The notes beneath the pieces were generated by a model. It saw only the letters and a program-made list of their open reading frames with translations, made no database searches and was not told the DNA's origin. This document shows positions 1 through 12,308 of a DNA stretch of 64,000 bases, in pieces; position 1 is the stretch's first letter, and each line of letters starts with the position of its first letter. The translations under genes and the position numbers were made by a program. The stretch is from Cyclina sinensis (taxonomy: Eukaryota; Mollusca; Bivalvia; Venerida; Veneridae), in assembly GCA_012932295.1 (NCBI GenBank), contig JAAONU010000004.1, forward strand, positions 6,147,030 to 6,211,029, read 5' to 3'.

Positions 1-840
1 ATTCAGCGATAGTTCTAGTTTGTTCAAATGTCATGAAAATTCATTAAAATGTCTTGATGATATTTAAGCCAAGTTTGAATATAGGTCATCTTTGGTCAAA
101 ACTAGGTCATAGTGTCCAAACAGATAAACCTTGTTAATGCTCTAGAGGCCACATTTTCTTTCCAAATGTCATGAAAATTTGTCAGAATGTTTGTCTTGAT
201 ATTATCTAAGTCGAGTTTGAATATGCTTCATATTTGATTAAAAAAACTAGGCCATTGGGCCAAAACACAGAGTTACCTTGTAAACACTCTAGAGGCTACA
301 TTTTCTTTCCAAATATGATCAAAATTTGCCAGAATCTTTGTCTTGATGATGTCTAGATCAGGTTTGAATATGGGTCATTAGGGGTTCAAAAACTAGGTCA
401 AAAGATGTCATGAAAATTTCTCAGAATATTTGATATTATCTGGGTCATGTTCCAATATGGGTCAAATATGATTCATATTTCTTCAGAGTTGCCTTGTTAA
501 CACTATAGAGGCTACATTTTCTTTCCAAATGTGATGAAAGTTTGTCAGAATCTTTGTCTTGAACATGTGTTGGTCATATTCGAATATGGGTCATCTGGGG
601 TCAAAAACTAGTCATTGGGTCAAAACACAGATTTATATTGTTAACACTGTAGAAGCCAATGATTTTGTCCAAATTGCATGAAAACTTGTCAGAACACTTG
701 TCTTTATGATCTCTAGGTCATGTTTGAATATGGGTCATCTGGTTTCCTGAACTAACTTCATCCCATCATTGGTTCCAGAGTTATGGCCCTTTAGCAATGG
801 GATGCAGGTGGGCGATTAAGGGCCAGCATGGCCCTCTTGT
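1..840 (+). mobile_element. 3' part of a tandem-repeat-core (pearl/Helentron-like) element
   Basis: Imperfect tandem copies of a ~145-bp unit fill this stretch. Each copy carries GGTCAAAAACTAGGTCA, AACACTCTAGAGG and TTTCTTTCCAAAT-type segments. The element runs off the left edge of the window. Its right end is a short hairpin (GGGCC, five-base loop, GGCCC) followed by TCTTGT, the same terminus as at 5265 and 56455. Core of tandem units, subterminal inverted motifs and a 3' hairpin match the known layout of bivalve pearl elements and non-autonomous Helentrons. Family assignment is by architecture only. Confidence 0.65.
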
Positions 841-1503
841 CTGTATTTTTATTTTTTAAATAAAATAATATGTATTCATGAAAACTTTCATAGAATGGCC
901 TTAGTCTGTCTGAGTGTATTAAATCAGTTGAAAATGTCAGAAGAAAAATTTCTGTAATAGATGACATCTAAATTTGATCAGACATTCATACTTGTTTCAA
1001 TCTGAAACAGAAATGCAGTTTCAGATTTAGTAGTAAAAGTGAATATTCTTTTCAACTGAGTAAAGTCTTCAGTGACCAATCTATTTTGCCTTTCCTGTCA
1101 CATTTTAAAATGCAGCCTTTTGAAAGGAGAATCCCTCATAAACAATGTGTTAACAATAAATAATGATGAAATTATGTTGTTTGGCCTTTTTAGCAAAAAA
1201 TAGCTCCTAACTGAATTATTCACCATGCTGTATAGTTGACACATATACCTTAAAAAGATAGTTTGGTGTCTCTTGCCTCTAAGTATATGATCAATATTCA
1301 AATTTTAATGCTCTTCAAAATAGTCTAGTAGATATATATGGGTAACAATTTTATGTCTGTTTCTTGGCTCTGAGCTTAGATAATGGCATTTAGAGACTTT
1401 TTTAAGCTAAGTTTGTCTTTTTAATAGGTCTTTGTCATGCAAAGTCTGTTCATGTTGTAGAATGATATATAAGTTGAGATTTATCACCTCATGATCAGTT
1501 TGT
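841..1503. other. AT-rich sequence without recognised feature
   Basis: No convincing exon, promoter or repeat boundary is visible here. Short open frames lack splice signals and coding character. Confidence 0.5.
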
Positions 1504-1660
1504 GCAACCTGGTCTGTTCTGAGCAGATGTGGTCACTTCTACAAGACAAAATTTAGTGCATAAAAATATGTGTTTCTTACATAAACCATTCTAGAACAGA
1601 ACAACCTGGTCTGTTCTAAGCAGGTATGGTCACTAAAGCTACAAGACAAAATTTAGGGTA
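1504..1660. repeat. Tandem dimer, unit about 105 bp
   Basis: Two copies of a unit beginning CAACCTGGTCTGTTCT, each continuing through GGTCAC and ACAAGACAAAATTTAG, lie head to tail. The right copy abuts the next repeat-core element. Confidence 0.6.
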
Positions 1661-4600
1661 TGATTTCTAGCTCAAGTTGAAATATGGGTCATGTGGGGTC
1701 AAAAAATAGGTCACACAGTTTGTATATGGAAAAACCTTGTTAACACTTTAGAGGGAACATTTTCAGCCCAAATATCCTGGAAATATGTCAGATAGGTTGT
1801 TTCGATGATTTCTAGGTCAAGTTCGAATATGGGTCATCAGGAGTCAAAAACTAGGTCACACAGCCCAAATATGGTGAAACCATGTTAACACTTTAGAGGA
1901 AACATTTTTAGCCCAAATTTCCTGAAAACTGTCAGAAAGCTTGTAAAGATGATTTCTAGCTCAAGTTGGAATATGGGTCATGTGGGGTCAAAAACTAGGT
2001 CACACAGCCTGTATATGGAAAAACCTTGTTAACACTCTAGAGGTAACATTTTCAGCCCAAATATCCTGGAAATATGTCAAATATGTTATTTCGATGGTTT
2101 CTAGGTCAAGTTCGAATATGGGTCATCTGGGGTCAAAAACTAGGTCACAGAGCCCAAATATGGAAAAACCTTGTTAACACTTTAGAGGTCACATTTTCAG
2201 TCCAAATGTCCTTGTAATATGTCAGAAAGGTTATTTGGTGATTTCTAGCCCAAGTTGTAATATGGGTCATCTGGAGTCAAAAACTAGGTCACAGAGCCCA
2301 ATTATGGAAAAACCTTGTTAACACTTTAGAGGTAACATTTTCAGCCCAAATATCCTTGTAATATATCAGAAAGGTTATTTGGATGATTTCTAGCCCAGGT
2401 TCGAATATGGGTCATCTGGGGTAAAAAACTAGGTCACTGAGACCAAATATGGAAAAACCTTTCTATCACTCTAGAGGTAACATTTTTAGCCCAAATATCC
2501 TGGAAATATGTCAGAAAGGTTGTTTTGATGATTTCTAGCTCAAGTTTGAAAATGGGTCATGTGGGGTCAAAAACTAGGTCACACAGCCCAAATATGGTAA
2601 AACCTTGTTAACACTCTAGAGGTAACATTTTTAGCCCAAATTTCCTGAAAAACTGTCAGAAAGCTTGTTAAGATGATTTCTAGCTCAAGTTGGAATATGG
2701 GTCATGTGGGGTCAAAAACTAGGTCACACAGCCTGTATATGGAAAAACCTTGTTAACACTCTAGAGGTAACATTTTCAGGCCAAATATCCTGGAAATATG
2801 TCAGATAGGTTATTTTGATGGTTTCTAGGTCAAGTTCGAATATGGGTCATCTGGGGTAAAAAACTAGGTCACACAGTAGGTCACACAGCCTGAATATGGA
2901 AAAACCTTGTTACAGTAACCTTGAGACTCATCGTGGACGAAATCTTGCACAAAATTTGTTTGCGAGACCCCTCGGACTGAAAATGTTCACCAACGCGGAC
3001 ATGAATCTGTGGCCGTCAGCGTTTTCCCCCACGGAATGCCGCAGTAAATCGCGGGGGAACGCGGTGGTCAATCACTGCAGATTGTGGTAAAAACTGTTGC
3101 TTTTTACGATTAATTATTAAAATTTTACTACTTAAAATATGTAAAATTTGATTTTCTAATAAAAAAAATTATGTATATACAATGTATTTGTTGTTTGTAC
3201 ATCTTGTTGTTCTGTCGTTATTGAATTACCATGAACAAAAATACTCTAAATCGCGGCAAATCATTGTCGTATTAAATTCAAAAATAGAGTAGATATGCAG
3301 GTTCATGATTGTGAAAACCACTTTTAAGTCAAATACTGAATAACCTTGGTGTACGGCATTTACGAAAAAGTAACAAGAGACAACAATGAAATTGTCAACT
3401 TTTGTTTCTTACACCATGAAAACTTAATCCTTGTCAATATCTCCTTACAAAACTAGGTGTTACTATTTATAGATTTTCCGAAAATGAGAATTGAAAGTAG
3501 AGAAAGTGTGCAGCATTAGATCATGTGATGTGGAAAAGGCTGTAAAATACTGGGATTTTTTGATGGAAAATTACTCAGGCTTGCTGTCAAAGGTTAGCTC
3601 TTGAATTACAACCAATAAAAATATGGCGTTGTAACACGTGTAAAGATCATAGGTCACGGGAATTGTGATTGACAGGTTGTTCCTTTGAGGCTACATATAG
3701 GTTTCACAACAATATTACGATATCAGAGATTGTGAAATTCATCCCCAAATGATAGAAATATAAAAGGAAAGTTTTTGTTATGCAACAAAAAATATACTTA
3801 TACAAGATCTGTAGATTTCACTTTCAAACCAGAGCTCAGTTTGGTTTATAAACTAATTTGAAAAAAGTGATTTAGTTTGTATTTAGGTATGTTATTCACA
3901 CAGGTGTCAGCTGTGATTTTGAGTTAATCTGAAAACATGGCGCCCTTTGTAAAAAGTTGAAAGCCGCTATTGAGTGATGTAATTTCTTTGACAATTAAAG
4001 CAGTTCACTTAAAATAACCCCGATAATTAGCATGTGTATCATGTAATTGTTGTTAGGAATGTTCTAATTTGCGACGGTTTTGGATAGTTCAAGGGAGTAA
4101 GGATCCTGTAGTATACTCCGTAGTATGTAGTTTGTGTCTATCGACGCGGTCACTCCAAATTTTACAATCAAAACAAAGGTAACGTTTTTCATTTTAAATG
4201 CCGTTTCAATATTTTTGCATCTAAAATTTTAACTAATGTTATTACCATTTAAGTATTTTGGTTGATTTAAAGTCATCTTGTAAAATAAGAACACGGTGAA
4301 AATTTTATAAAATAAACATTTATTTTTGAGCTATAGTTATAATGGCCGCAGCGATCCGCCGTGAGAAACAGGTAACCGATTTTATCGATAATTTCAATAT
4401 AATCTTCGGTATTTTGTCCGCGGTGGAAACAACTGGACACCGCGGATCGCGGCGGAAATTAGCCCTCTCATCGCCGACGTCCGCCGCGTTTGTCCGCGAT
4501 AAGAAAAAATTGTCCACGGTGGTATCGCGGAAAAGGCAGAATCCGCGCTGAGCGTACTGTAACACTCTAGTGGTAACATTTTCAGCCCAAATATCCTGGA

Positions 4601-5265
4601 AATATGTCAGAAAGATTGTATCGATGATTTCTAGCCCAAGTTCGAATATGGGTCATCTGGAGTCAAAAACTAGGTCACAGAGCTTAAATTTGGAAAAACC
4701 TTGTTTACACTCTACAGGTAACATTTTCAGCCGAAATATTCTGGAAATATGTCAGAAAGGTTATTTTGATGGTTTCTAGGTCAAGTTTGAATATCGGTCA
4801 TCTGGGGTCAAAAACTAGGTCACAGAGTCCAAAAATAGGAATATCATGTTAAGGCTCTAGAGGCTACTGTTTCAGTCCAAATATCCAGGCAGTTTGTCAG
4901 AAAGGTTGTTTGGTTATTCAAAATATTAGATTAGGTTAAAGGTCACGGAGGCTAAAAATAGATTTATCTACTGTACCTCATAAAGCCTTCATTTATAGTC
5001 CAATATCTTTGATATTCAATATGTAGGTTCCTTGCATTGACCTCTACCCATGGGTAGGGTTTGAGGTCACTGGGTCAAGGTCACCATAGCTTATAATAGA
5101 TATTTCTACTTTCTGTCATAGAGCCTTTATTTATTGACTGATATTTTACATATTTGGTTTGTAGGCACTTATATATTTTCAATTAAAGAATGAAATACTG
5201 CTTAACAGCAAACCTACAGCCAAAGTACTCAGGTGAGCAATCCAGGGCCATCATGGCCCTCTTGT
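1660..5265 (+). mobile_element. Tandem-repeat-core (pearl/Helentron-like) element, interrupted by an insertion
   Basis: About nine copies of a ~145-bp unit (AATATGGGTCATCTGGGG, AAAAACTAGGTCACA, GGAAAAACCTTGTTAACAC) run from 1660 to 2912 and resume at 4560. A non-repeated 3' module of about 340 bp then ends in a hairpin (5245-5259) and TCTTGT. The gap 2913-4559 is a separate transposon. The 3' module is nearly the same as that of the element at 54131-56455, although the tandem cores differ. The left boundary is truncated or unclear. No protein-coding capacity is seen. Confidence 0.65.
2913..4559. mobile_element. TA-flanked DNA transposon insertion, 1,647 bp, no transposase seen
   Basis: The repeat unit is broken between CCTTGT and ACACTCTAG. 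The inserted DNA starts CAGTAACCTTGAG and ends CGCTGAGCGTACTG, with TA on both sides. Removing the insert and one TA restores the expected CCTTGTTAACACTCTAG. The ends share only an inverted CAGTA plus weak further similarity. Both ends are much richer in CGCGG/CCGCG motifs than the AT-rich middle, which suggests subterminal binding sites. TA duplication with CAGT-type termini fits Tc1/mariner-like elements. No transposase frame is visible, so it appears non-autonomous. Confidence 0.65.
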
Positions 5266-6088
5266 TTGTTATAAGTTCTGTTGAAATGGTTTTGGTTCTT
5301 GTCTTGCTGCTCATGGTAGTGCAAATAACCGTTCCCCTTTTGGTCTTGTAATATTATTGAACTTTTTTCTTTTGATGTTATAACTTCCTGGACAGGAAAA
5401 AACAAAAACAGGAAAGATTTATTTGCTCAAAGACATTTCAATCTTTTTTCTCTGTCCAGTTAATGGCACTAAATCTAATGTGGCAGTCATGATGTAATTT
5501 GACTTCTTTTATTTTAAAGAGCATGAGTTTTCGTGGGAAATCAAGAGAATTGGTTTTTGATTTGTTGTAGAGGACAAAGCATTGAAAGAAAAAATTTTTT
5601 TGAAGTGTTACAGATGTTCGTATTTCTTCTGTAAGTTGACTGTAGCCATATTTGACCAATATATTGACGTGTACTAGAGCTTGATTGACAGTAACTAATA
5701 AGTGCTCTGCAAGGTTACAGATTCAGAATTCAATTATTTTGGAATGTTTTCTTTATGAATAAGTTATTTGCACCGTATTTTCAAACAATTTGTTTACACT
5801 GTGGAATTCCTGTATGAAACAGTGGTGATAAACCCTGTGAAGTGGTTTGTCAATTTCTCAGAAACTGTTGAGTTGCATGGCATGTTGAAAACTATATAAG
5901 GTATTGTAACTACTATAGCCTTCTGGAATTACCTTTGAAAGTTCAGATTGGGGAAATAATAGTTGTGGAAATATAACATCGGAGACAGATAATACCTAAT
6001 TTGATGGAAATATTATGTGCATTTAGTGATAAAAGAAGCGAATAGAGGAACTTGTGCAGACGGGGTTCTGTTCTTTTGATTGGAAATA
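5266..6088. other. Intergenic sequence upstream of candidate first exon
   Basis: AT-rich, with no CpG island, TATA-type core promoter or repeat boundary that I can support. Any transcription start for the exon at 6089 would lie here. Confidence 0.4.
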
Positions 6089-6259
6089 ATGAGTTCAAAG
6101 AAGAAAAGTGTAAAAGAGTTACCGTTAAGTGTGATTCCAAAAGAATTAAGGAACGGACAGATGGCGCCGGTTTTTAAGCTTATAGTAACAGATCATAGTA
6201 CCGAAGATGGAAGGAAGGGAAAGAAACATAAAGGGAAGAAATTAAGTTCATCAGCAGAG
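6089..6259 (+). CDS. Candidate first coding exon, unidentified basic N-terminus
   Basis: An ATG in the context AAATAATGAGT opens 57 codons ending at AGAG|GTAGGT, a good splice donor, in phase 0. The peptide starts MSSKKKSVKELPLSVIP and has a lysine-rich stretch (RKGKKHKGKKL, residues 42-52) followed by a serine run, which suggests a flexible cytosolic or nuclear N-terminus. No signal peptide or membrane segment is visible. The phase fits the acceptor at 6741. Codon choice and even composition look more coding-like than flanking DNA. I do not recognise the family, so function is not assigned. The stretch could be a chance frame; support comes from the phase chain with the next two exons. Confidence 0.5.
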
Positions 6260-6740
6260 GTAGGTTTGTATTCTTATATTATACACCTTAAAGGAATTAA
6301 AGAAGTTTAAAATTGTTGTCACCTAACTTTTGGTCAGTCGGTTTCTTTGAAACACTGAGATAAGGTCCTGGCTAAGGCATGTCACCCAAATTTTCCTTGA
6401 CAGAAGTCCAGAAAAAAAAAAGAGATATCTTCTGTTGAAAAAAATAATGAAAAATAAAATAGTCATATATGGTTGTTAGGTAAAAGGCAAAATCATTCTC
6501 ATAAACTACATATGGTGTTTTAAATATTAAAACTGCTATGGCAAAGTTTGTAATACAGTTGAAAAGCATTTCTTCATATCTGTAATGGACCTTGTCTTTT
6601 TTTCCCCATAGAATTGCGGTTCTCATTGCATCACATAATTCATTCCTATAGCAAATAGTTCTGTAGGGACTGAAGATAATGTTTGTAGTTCAGGATGATT
6701 TTGTTTTCGTTTTGTCAGAATTCATTCTTTTGTGTTTCAG

Positions 6741-6774
6741 CTGTACTTAAAACAGTGGCTTAATGGCATAGATG
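6741..6774 (+). CDS. Candidate exon 2 (34 nt)
   Basis: A pyrimidine-rich acceptor (CTTTTGTGTTTCAG) precedes CTG TAC TTA AAA CAG TGG, followed by a donor GATG|GTAATG. Read in phase 0 from the exon at 6259, it encodes LYLKQWLNGID plus one base. The next candidate exon (23432) begins with the two bases needed to complete a glycine codon. The exon is short, and the donor is only moderately strong. The intron to the next exon is about 16.7 kb and contains the CACTA element. Confidence 0.42.
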
Positions 6775-6941
6775 GTAATGTTGTGTAAAAAATCTTGCTT
6801 ATGAAAGAAAGAAAAAAAAACATCACAGAAGAAACCATGTTAAAAGTTCACCTGATACAAGTAATGATATCTGGATTGATTGGTTTTCTGAAGTGGGGAT
6901 TTTAGTGAAATTAAATGTAATGTTGTGTGTGCTCTCTTAAA

Positions 6942-7137
6942 GGAGTGTGTCTGATGGGGACTGTAAATCTGGTTATTTAAGGAGTGTGTCTGACGGGGAC
7001 TGTAAATCTGGTTATTTAAGGAGTGTGTCTGACGGGGACTGTAAATCTGGTTATTTAAGGAGTGTGTCTGACGGGGACTGTAAATCTGGTTATTTAAGGA
7101 GTGTGTCTGACGGGGACTGTAAATCTGGTTATTTTTA
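6942..7137. repeat. Minisatellite, 39-bp unit, 5 copies
   Basis: Five nearly perfect head-to-tail copies of a unit beginning GGAGTGTGTCTGACGGGGAC. Only a few positions differ (TGATGG against TGACGG in copy 1). The period is divisible by three, which produces a spurious open frame. It lies in intron 2, 170 bp past the exon donor. Confidence 0.95.
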
Positions 7138-8920
7138 AGCTTAAGACAGCTTTTTATTCTGACAAGTTGTAAATTAAAACTTAAAGGTCACAGAATAAAA
7201 TGCTAAACATAGAAAAAATGGTAGTTTTCTTGACAAATACAAAAATGTAAGCTTTAAAAGGAGGTTTGTAATTATTTGAATGCCACATCAATGAATGTTA
7301 AGCCAGTTTGTTAGGATACATACAAGATTAATTTTGATGCAAAGCATCAAAGGCGGCGCACATGGTTTTGAAATAAGATAAATAATAAGTGTATAAATTA
7401 ACCTAAACAATTGTACACGTGTGTAGTACATGTTGTACATTTTGATGATATAATCAAGTTATTTACAGATGGGATGTAAAAAGATTTTAAAGGGGGACAT
7501 TTGAATTATATCCATGTTTTAATCACTTTTATTGAATATGTGAAATCATGTGAATTCACTTTTCTTCAACAAAATGACCAGATATGAATGACTATATTCT
7601 CATAAAAAATCATTTGATCTTTCACTTTTTATGAAAATTGCATATTGTCTCCCTTTAAAATTAAAAATTGGGATAATAATCAAGTGTTCTTCGTCTGCGA
7701 CACAATTCAGCACTTGAATATTCCAAATGTCTACTTTTACTTTATTTCAACAATCTATACCCTTTTAATGATTTCAGTCTGTTTAAATCCTACTGTTTTG
7801 TGTCTTTTTCTGTTCTATCCTGGTTGCGCAACCATGATAAACAGGATATAATCCAATTTTTACAAACTCAGATTTTAAGCCTTCAACGTATATTAAATAC
7901 TATACTTTATATAGATTTGCTGCGATTGACCAAGGAACATTTTGGAATCATCGATAGCACATTAGGTAAATTGAAACAAGGATGACTTCAGTGATCGGAA
8001 AGTTTCAAAAGGGTTGCTAAGTTTACTGTCCAAAGTTTCTAGGCAGCCCAAGACATGTCAAAATTTAAAATTTAAACCTTGAATGACAATTCCAAGAATA
8101 TGTTTTTCTTCCCAAAGAGAATGAGAATTTGAGATCCATGGGCGGTTATTTCTGTAGAAGAGAAATGTAGAAGAGAATGGTCATTATAAATTATTTAAAA
8201 TCACCTCGTAATCTTGCTTTTTCCCCGGTCTGTGTTTAAGAGAAAATTATATCTAAGGAATTACCGTCTCTGGTAGGAAACGGGAAACGAATTTTTGTGT
8301 AGCAGTAGCAGTGTGAGTGTATTTCTGAAATTGGAACAAAGAGAGCTGCCGACCTGACAGTGCTTCCGATAGGTAATCAACTATGGAGTACACATTCTCC
8401 TATAATAGATGAAGTGCTTTATTACTAAATATTTTCTTGTACGCATAATATTCCCAGATTTGGTGAAAAATATAGCAAGATACTTGTCTCTGAAGGTGTG
8501 TCCTCGATTTTGAAATAACAATTCCTATGTTATCGACATCCAAAAAAATAAAACCTTACATGTAACATCTTAGTTCGAATTCCACATTTCACAGTATGGT
8601 ATTACATCATTTCAAATATTTTGTAATTTGTCTGCACTAGATAACACCCAAGGAACAACTGGTACTCTATCATATTCATGGTTTAACGGTTTAGTGGCGT
8701 AGTGAATAGATATGTTTTTTGTAACTATAACGACTGAATTGACTCCAGCAAAGTAAGAGTGTTCTTCAAATTCATCCTTGTGTCTGTATTCACAAAGACA
8801 GACTCATTCTTTATTATTGTATTAAAACGACAGATTTTGTACAATTTCTATTTTCAAGTTAGTTTATACAAATCAATTTTATTTCGATTGTGACGAAAGC
8901 TTTTAGCTAATAAAATCATT
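7138..8920. other. Intron-like AT-rich sequence
   Basis: No supported exon. A short palindrome (TGATGCAAAGCATCA, near 7337) followed by AAGGCGGCGC may be one end of an old element; see findings. Confidence 0.4.
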
Positions 8921-8924
8921 CTCA

Positions 8925-9115
8925 AATCCGTCCCTGGAACCAACCAGTACTAAGTAATGAGAATAAAGTTTCTTGCTGAAGGAAATAACCGATGCCTACA
9001 TGGCCGCTGACGGGGTTCGAACTCGTGTCTTGACGAGCTATCCTTAGAGTACAAGTCCGACCTTTTAACCACTCGGCTTCACCTTTCTTTATATAGCTAT
9101 AGCTGAAAGAATTAA
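8925..9115 (-). mobile_element. tRNA-derived SINE
   Basis: Read on the minus strand, a tRNA-like head contains an A-box-like GCCGAGTGGTTAAAAGG and a B-box GAGTTCGAACCCCG, and ends CAGCGGCCA. The A-box resembles class II (Ser/Leu) tRNAs. The 5' acceptor strand does not pair with the 3' strand, so this is not a functional tRNA gene. Downstream comes a CTTAGTACTGG-type core segment, shared in form with the copy at 59155. This head-plus-core layout is that of tRNA-derived core SINEs in bivalves. Confidence 0.65.
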
Positions 9116-9499
9116 CAAAGATTTGCATTTCAGATTAAGTAGCAACACACTGCTAGATAAATGCAGTGAATACACAAGTACTTGCAGCCCTTTGATTTGT
9201 TTCGGGAAAAGTAATTAAATCTGTAATTTTTGCATCAAAAACTTTTGATTAAAAATACAAACTTACCTGATTTGGATCAATTTATTTTTAAAATTAATAA
9301 ATACGATTTATGAAGTGACATATTTTAAGTTGATTACGTCAGTGCATGGTACAAAATGAAACACTATTCCAATATAGGCGTCGCCGTTCTCGGCGCCGCC
9401 AATAATACCATTTGCATGCTGTTTGTTCAGAATGACTTCCATTTAGGCAATTAATACTCATTTTTGGGAGCTCAAACTACATTCTCAGTATCATTTTAG

Positions 9500-9890
9500 C
9501 ATGATATAATGTGTTATCAACTTAAGGTATATTGCAAAACTCTCTTGAGCAAAATTAGTTGATTTTAGTATAACACCAGTTGTTGTTTAACACCAAATAT
9601 ATGGCAAAGCTCTCTTACTTAAGCACATAATAGTAGCTGTTGTTCTGCTTCAATTATGTTTCAAGCTCATTTGAGCAAATACCAGCTATTGTTAATTAAC
9701 TTCACATACATTGCAAGCTCATTTGAGCAAATACCGGCTATTGTTTGTTTCAGATGCAGTATTGAAAGCTCATTTAAGCAAAGTTTTAGAAGCTATTTAA
9801 TCAGAATTTGTTTCAAAGAGCCTTTTAGCCAAATACTAGTTGTGTTTCATCAGAATAAATTCGAGCTTAGCTAAGCTTTGGTGTTGCTGA
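9500..9890. repeat. Degenerate tandem repeat, unit roughly 60-65 bp
   Basis: Five to six diverged copies of a unit containing GCTCATTTGAGCAAATACC followed by AGCTATTGTT-like sequence. The open frame across it is a by-product of the repeat. Confidence 0.6.
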
Positions 9891-9948
9891 TTTCTGTTTC
9901 GTTGATCACAAACAAGATACTTGTGATTGTATGATTAACAATGTCTTC

Positions 9949-10191
9949 TTAACCCTTTACCACATGGTTAAGTGTTAAATCTCATATGCGACCAGTGCAG
10001 ATCCAGATCAGCCTGCACATCCGTGCAGTCTGATCAGGATCTCCACTGTTCGCTTTTTAGTCAGAAATTCTTTTATGGATATAAAAGCGAACAGTGGAGA
10101 TCCTGATCAGACTGCACAAATGTGCAGGCTGATCTGGATCTGCACTGGTCGCATATGCGTTAAAACACGTATCTATGGAGTAAAGGGTTAA
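9949..10191. mobile_element. Foldback MITE with 75-bp arms, TTAA-flanked
   Basis: Arms 9983-10057 and 10083-10157 are reverse complements over 75 bp with two mismatches, separated by a 25-nt loop. The outer ends read TTAACCCTTTACC and GTAAAGGGTTAA, so the element is bounded by TTAA on each side, as in piggyBac-type insertion. A related, shorter copy is at 27798-28011, and degenerate relatives are at about 27430-27500 and 43400-43507. No coding capacity. Confidence 0.85.
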
Positions 10192-10879
10192 GCTCTGTTA
10201 AGAAACTACCAGCAAAGAATCAATTTTGTGTGTTTGTTCCAATAATTTCGTTGTTGTGCTGTAATAACCAGTAAATAATTGATGGATTTCCCATAAATGT
10301 GTAATGGTAATTGTTCATGATGCATAGACCAAGTGTGCTAAGTGCAACACTGATTGGCTTGTCTAAGAATGGTGGTCACTGGCTAAACACTAGTAAAGAA
10401 ATATCAAGGTGACCCATTTGTTGCAAAAATAATTCACTTGCATAATTTTTTATTTTATTTTATATTGGTTGTAACAGGTATGACACTTCATGAAGCAAAT
10501 ACAGCTATTAAGACAGACATTATCTAAATGTCAAACTCATAAAGATTCATTAGCCAATACTACTCTATCTTCAAGAACAATACTTTGAGAAATTACAGTA
10601 TATTGAATTCTAGGCATGTTTAGCTTGTGCTATTAGTCACATATTGAAATAAAGTGATCTGTTGATGGCAATGTAAAATGACATTTTCTTTCCATGTATT
10701 TAAAGGACAGTGATGCGTGATCTTTTTAAAAAATGATGAACTTTTTCTTGTTTGATTTAGGGATTTTTATCTAGCAATTATTTCACAAATGGAGGATATA
10801 ATTGCACTGTTTGAGTTTCCCCAAATACTTTATGAGTAGTAGGGGGGACATTCTATCTGAATGTCACAGTCACAAATCA

Positions 10880-11430
10880 CTCCCATAACATTGTCATTCC
10901 TAAATAGATTTTAAAATTATTTGGCAGAAATGTTAATCACCATAAGACCATGTGTTGTGCACAAGAACGAGTTCCATACCACCAAGGTCAAGGTCACACT
11001 TATAAGGTCAGTGTCTAAAATTTTTGTTGATAACTTTGTCATTCCTTGATGGATTTTGAAATTATATGACAGGAATGTTTCCAACCATGAGACAGTATGT
11101 CATGCGCAAGATCCAGGTCTGTACCTTCAAGGTCAAGGTCACACTTAGAGGTCAAAGCTCAAAAATGGGTTTTTTTCTTGTGCACTCCATAACTGTCTTT
11201 CCTTGATGGATTTTGAAATTATATGAAAAAAATGTTTCCAACGATGAGATAATATGTCATGTGCAAGAACAAGGTCTGTACCTCCAAGGTCAAAGTCACA
11301 CTGAGAGGTTAAAGGTCAGAAATTGGATCTTTGTTTTTTTCTTGTGCACTCCATAACTTCGTCTTTCCTTGATGGATTTGACAGAAATGTGCAAAATCCA
11401 GGTCCATACCTCCAAGATCAAATGTTCACC
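10880..11430. repeat. Tandem repeat block, unit about 165 bp
   Basis: Three to four diverged copies share TTCCTTGATGGATTTTGAAA, CCATGAGACA, GTGCAAGA and CCAAGGTCAAGGTCACAC. The organisation resembles the core of the pearl/Helentron-like elements, but no terminal hairpin was found. Confidence 0.65.
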
Positions 11431-12308
11431 ATCATGAGACATTTATGAAAACATGAAATGAGTTTCAGTTCAACACAATTTGCATAATGTTTTTTATTTA
11501 AAAAGATGTTATATCGGTATCTGCATCCTTGGCAACAAAACTGTGTGTTTCAGGTGAGAACATAGTATTTTATTTGAATTTTATGGTGAAAATGCATGCA
11601 TTTGTATATAATTAAGCAAGAGGTTTATAAGTATAAAAGAGTATTTTTATAAGGGTGTGACAGGAAAAACAGTATCTGATAAGATAAAAAACTACTGGAA
11701 TCCCTGTATACAATGCATTTAGCTTCATTTTCTTTGTCCCTATCAAAAAAGTAGCCATGTACAAAGTACAGTTATTTTATGATAAATGAATGCATACATG
11801 TAAAAGTATAAAACTGTAAGTAACAACACCGAGATGGAGTTGTTTACACAGTTCTCTAAATATATATCCATGTTCATCTAATGTATGTTCAGGTGAAACG
11901 GGGTAGGAGAGAAGGGGGAGACATGTTCTTTATTTCACAAATAAACTCTAGTTTATCATGTAATTTTAGTTTTTGAATCCCGATACCATATGTTAATTTC
12001 CATGGACAAGACACATTTGTATATGATAGGCACTAATAATCTAGTGAATTTTGATACACTTTACTTATAAAATGCAGTGAGATTTCAAATAGATGATTAC
12101 ATCCTAGTTCTTGTTTTGTAGCCATTTTGGACAAAGAAGTTTTAGATAATAAACATTTTATCAGTAATGTTGCATTTCATGTTAATAGATAATACTTTGA
12201 GCCTTCATCCAGAAGACAGTTAGTACAGTTAGATAAGTAGCAGGAAATCAAGCTATGATATGTCCAGAACTGAAGTTATTAAGCTCTGATACAGTTGTTG
12301 TTGTTGTT
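11431..12308. other. Intron-like AT-rich sequence
   Basis: Nothing recognisable as exon, RNA gene or repeat boundary. Confidence 0.4.

Noticed and set aside
9000..9085. Functional tRNA gene on the minus strand
   Set aside because: The acceptor strands do not pair, the anticodon stem is imperfect, and SINE core sequence is attached.
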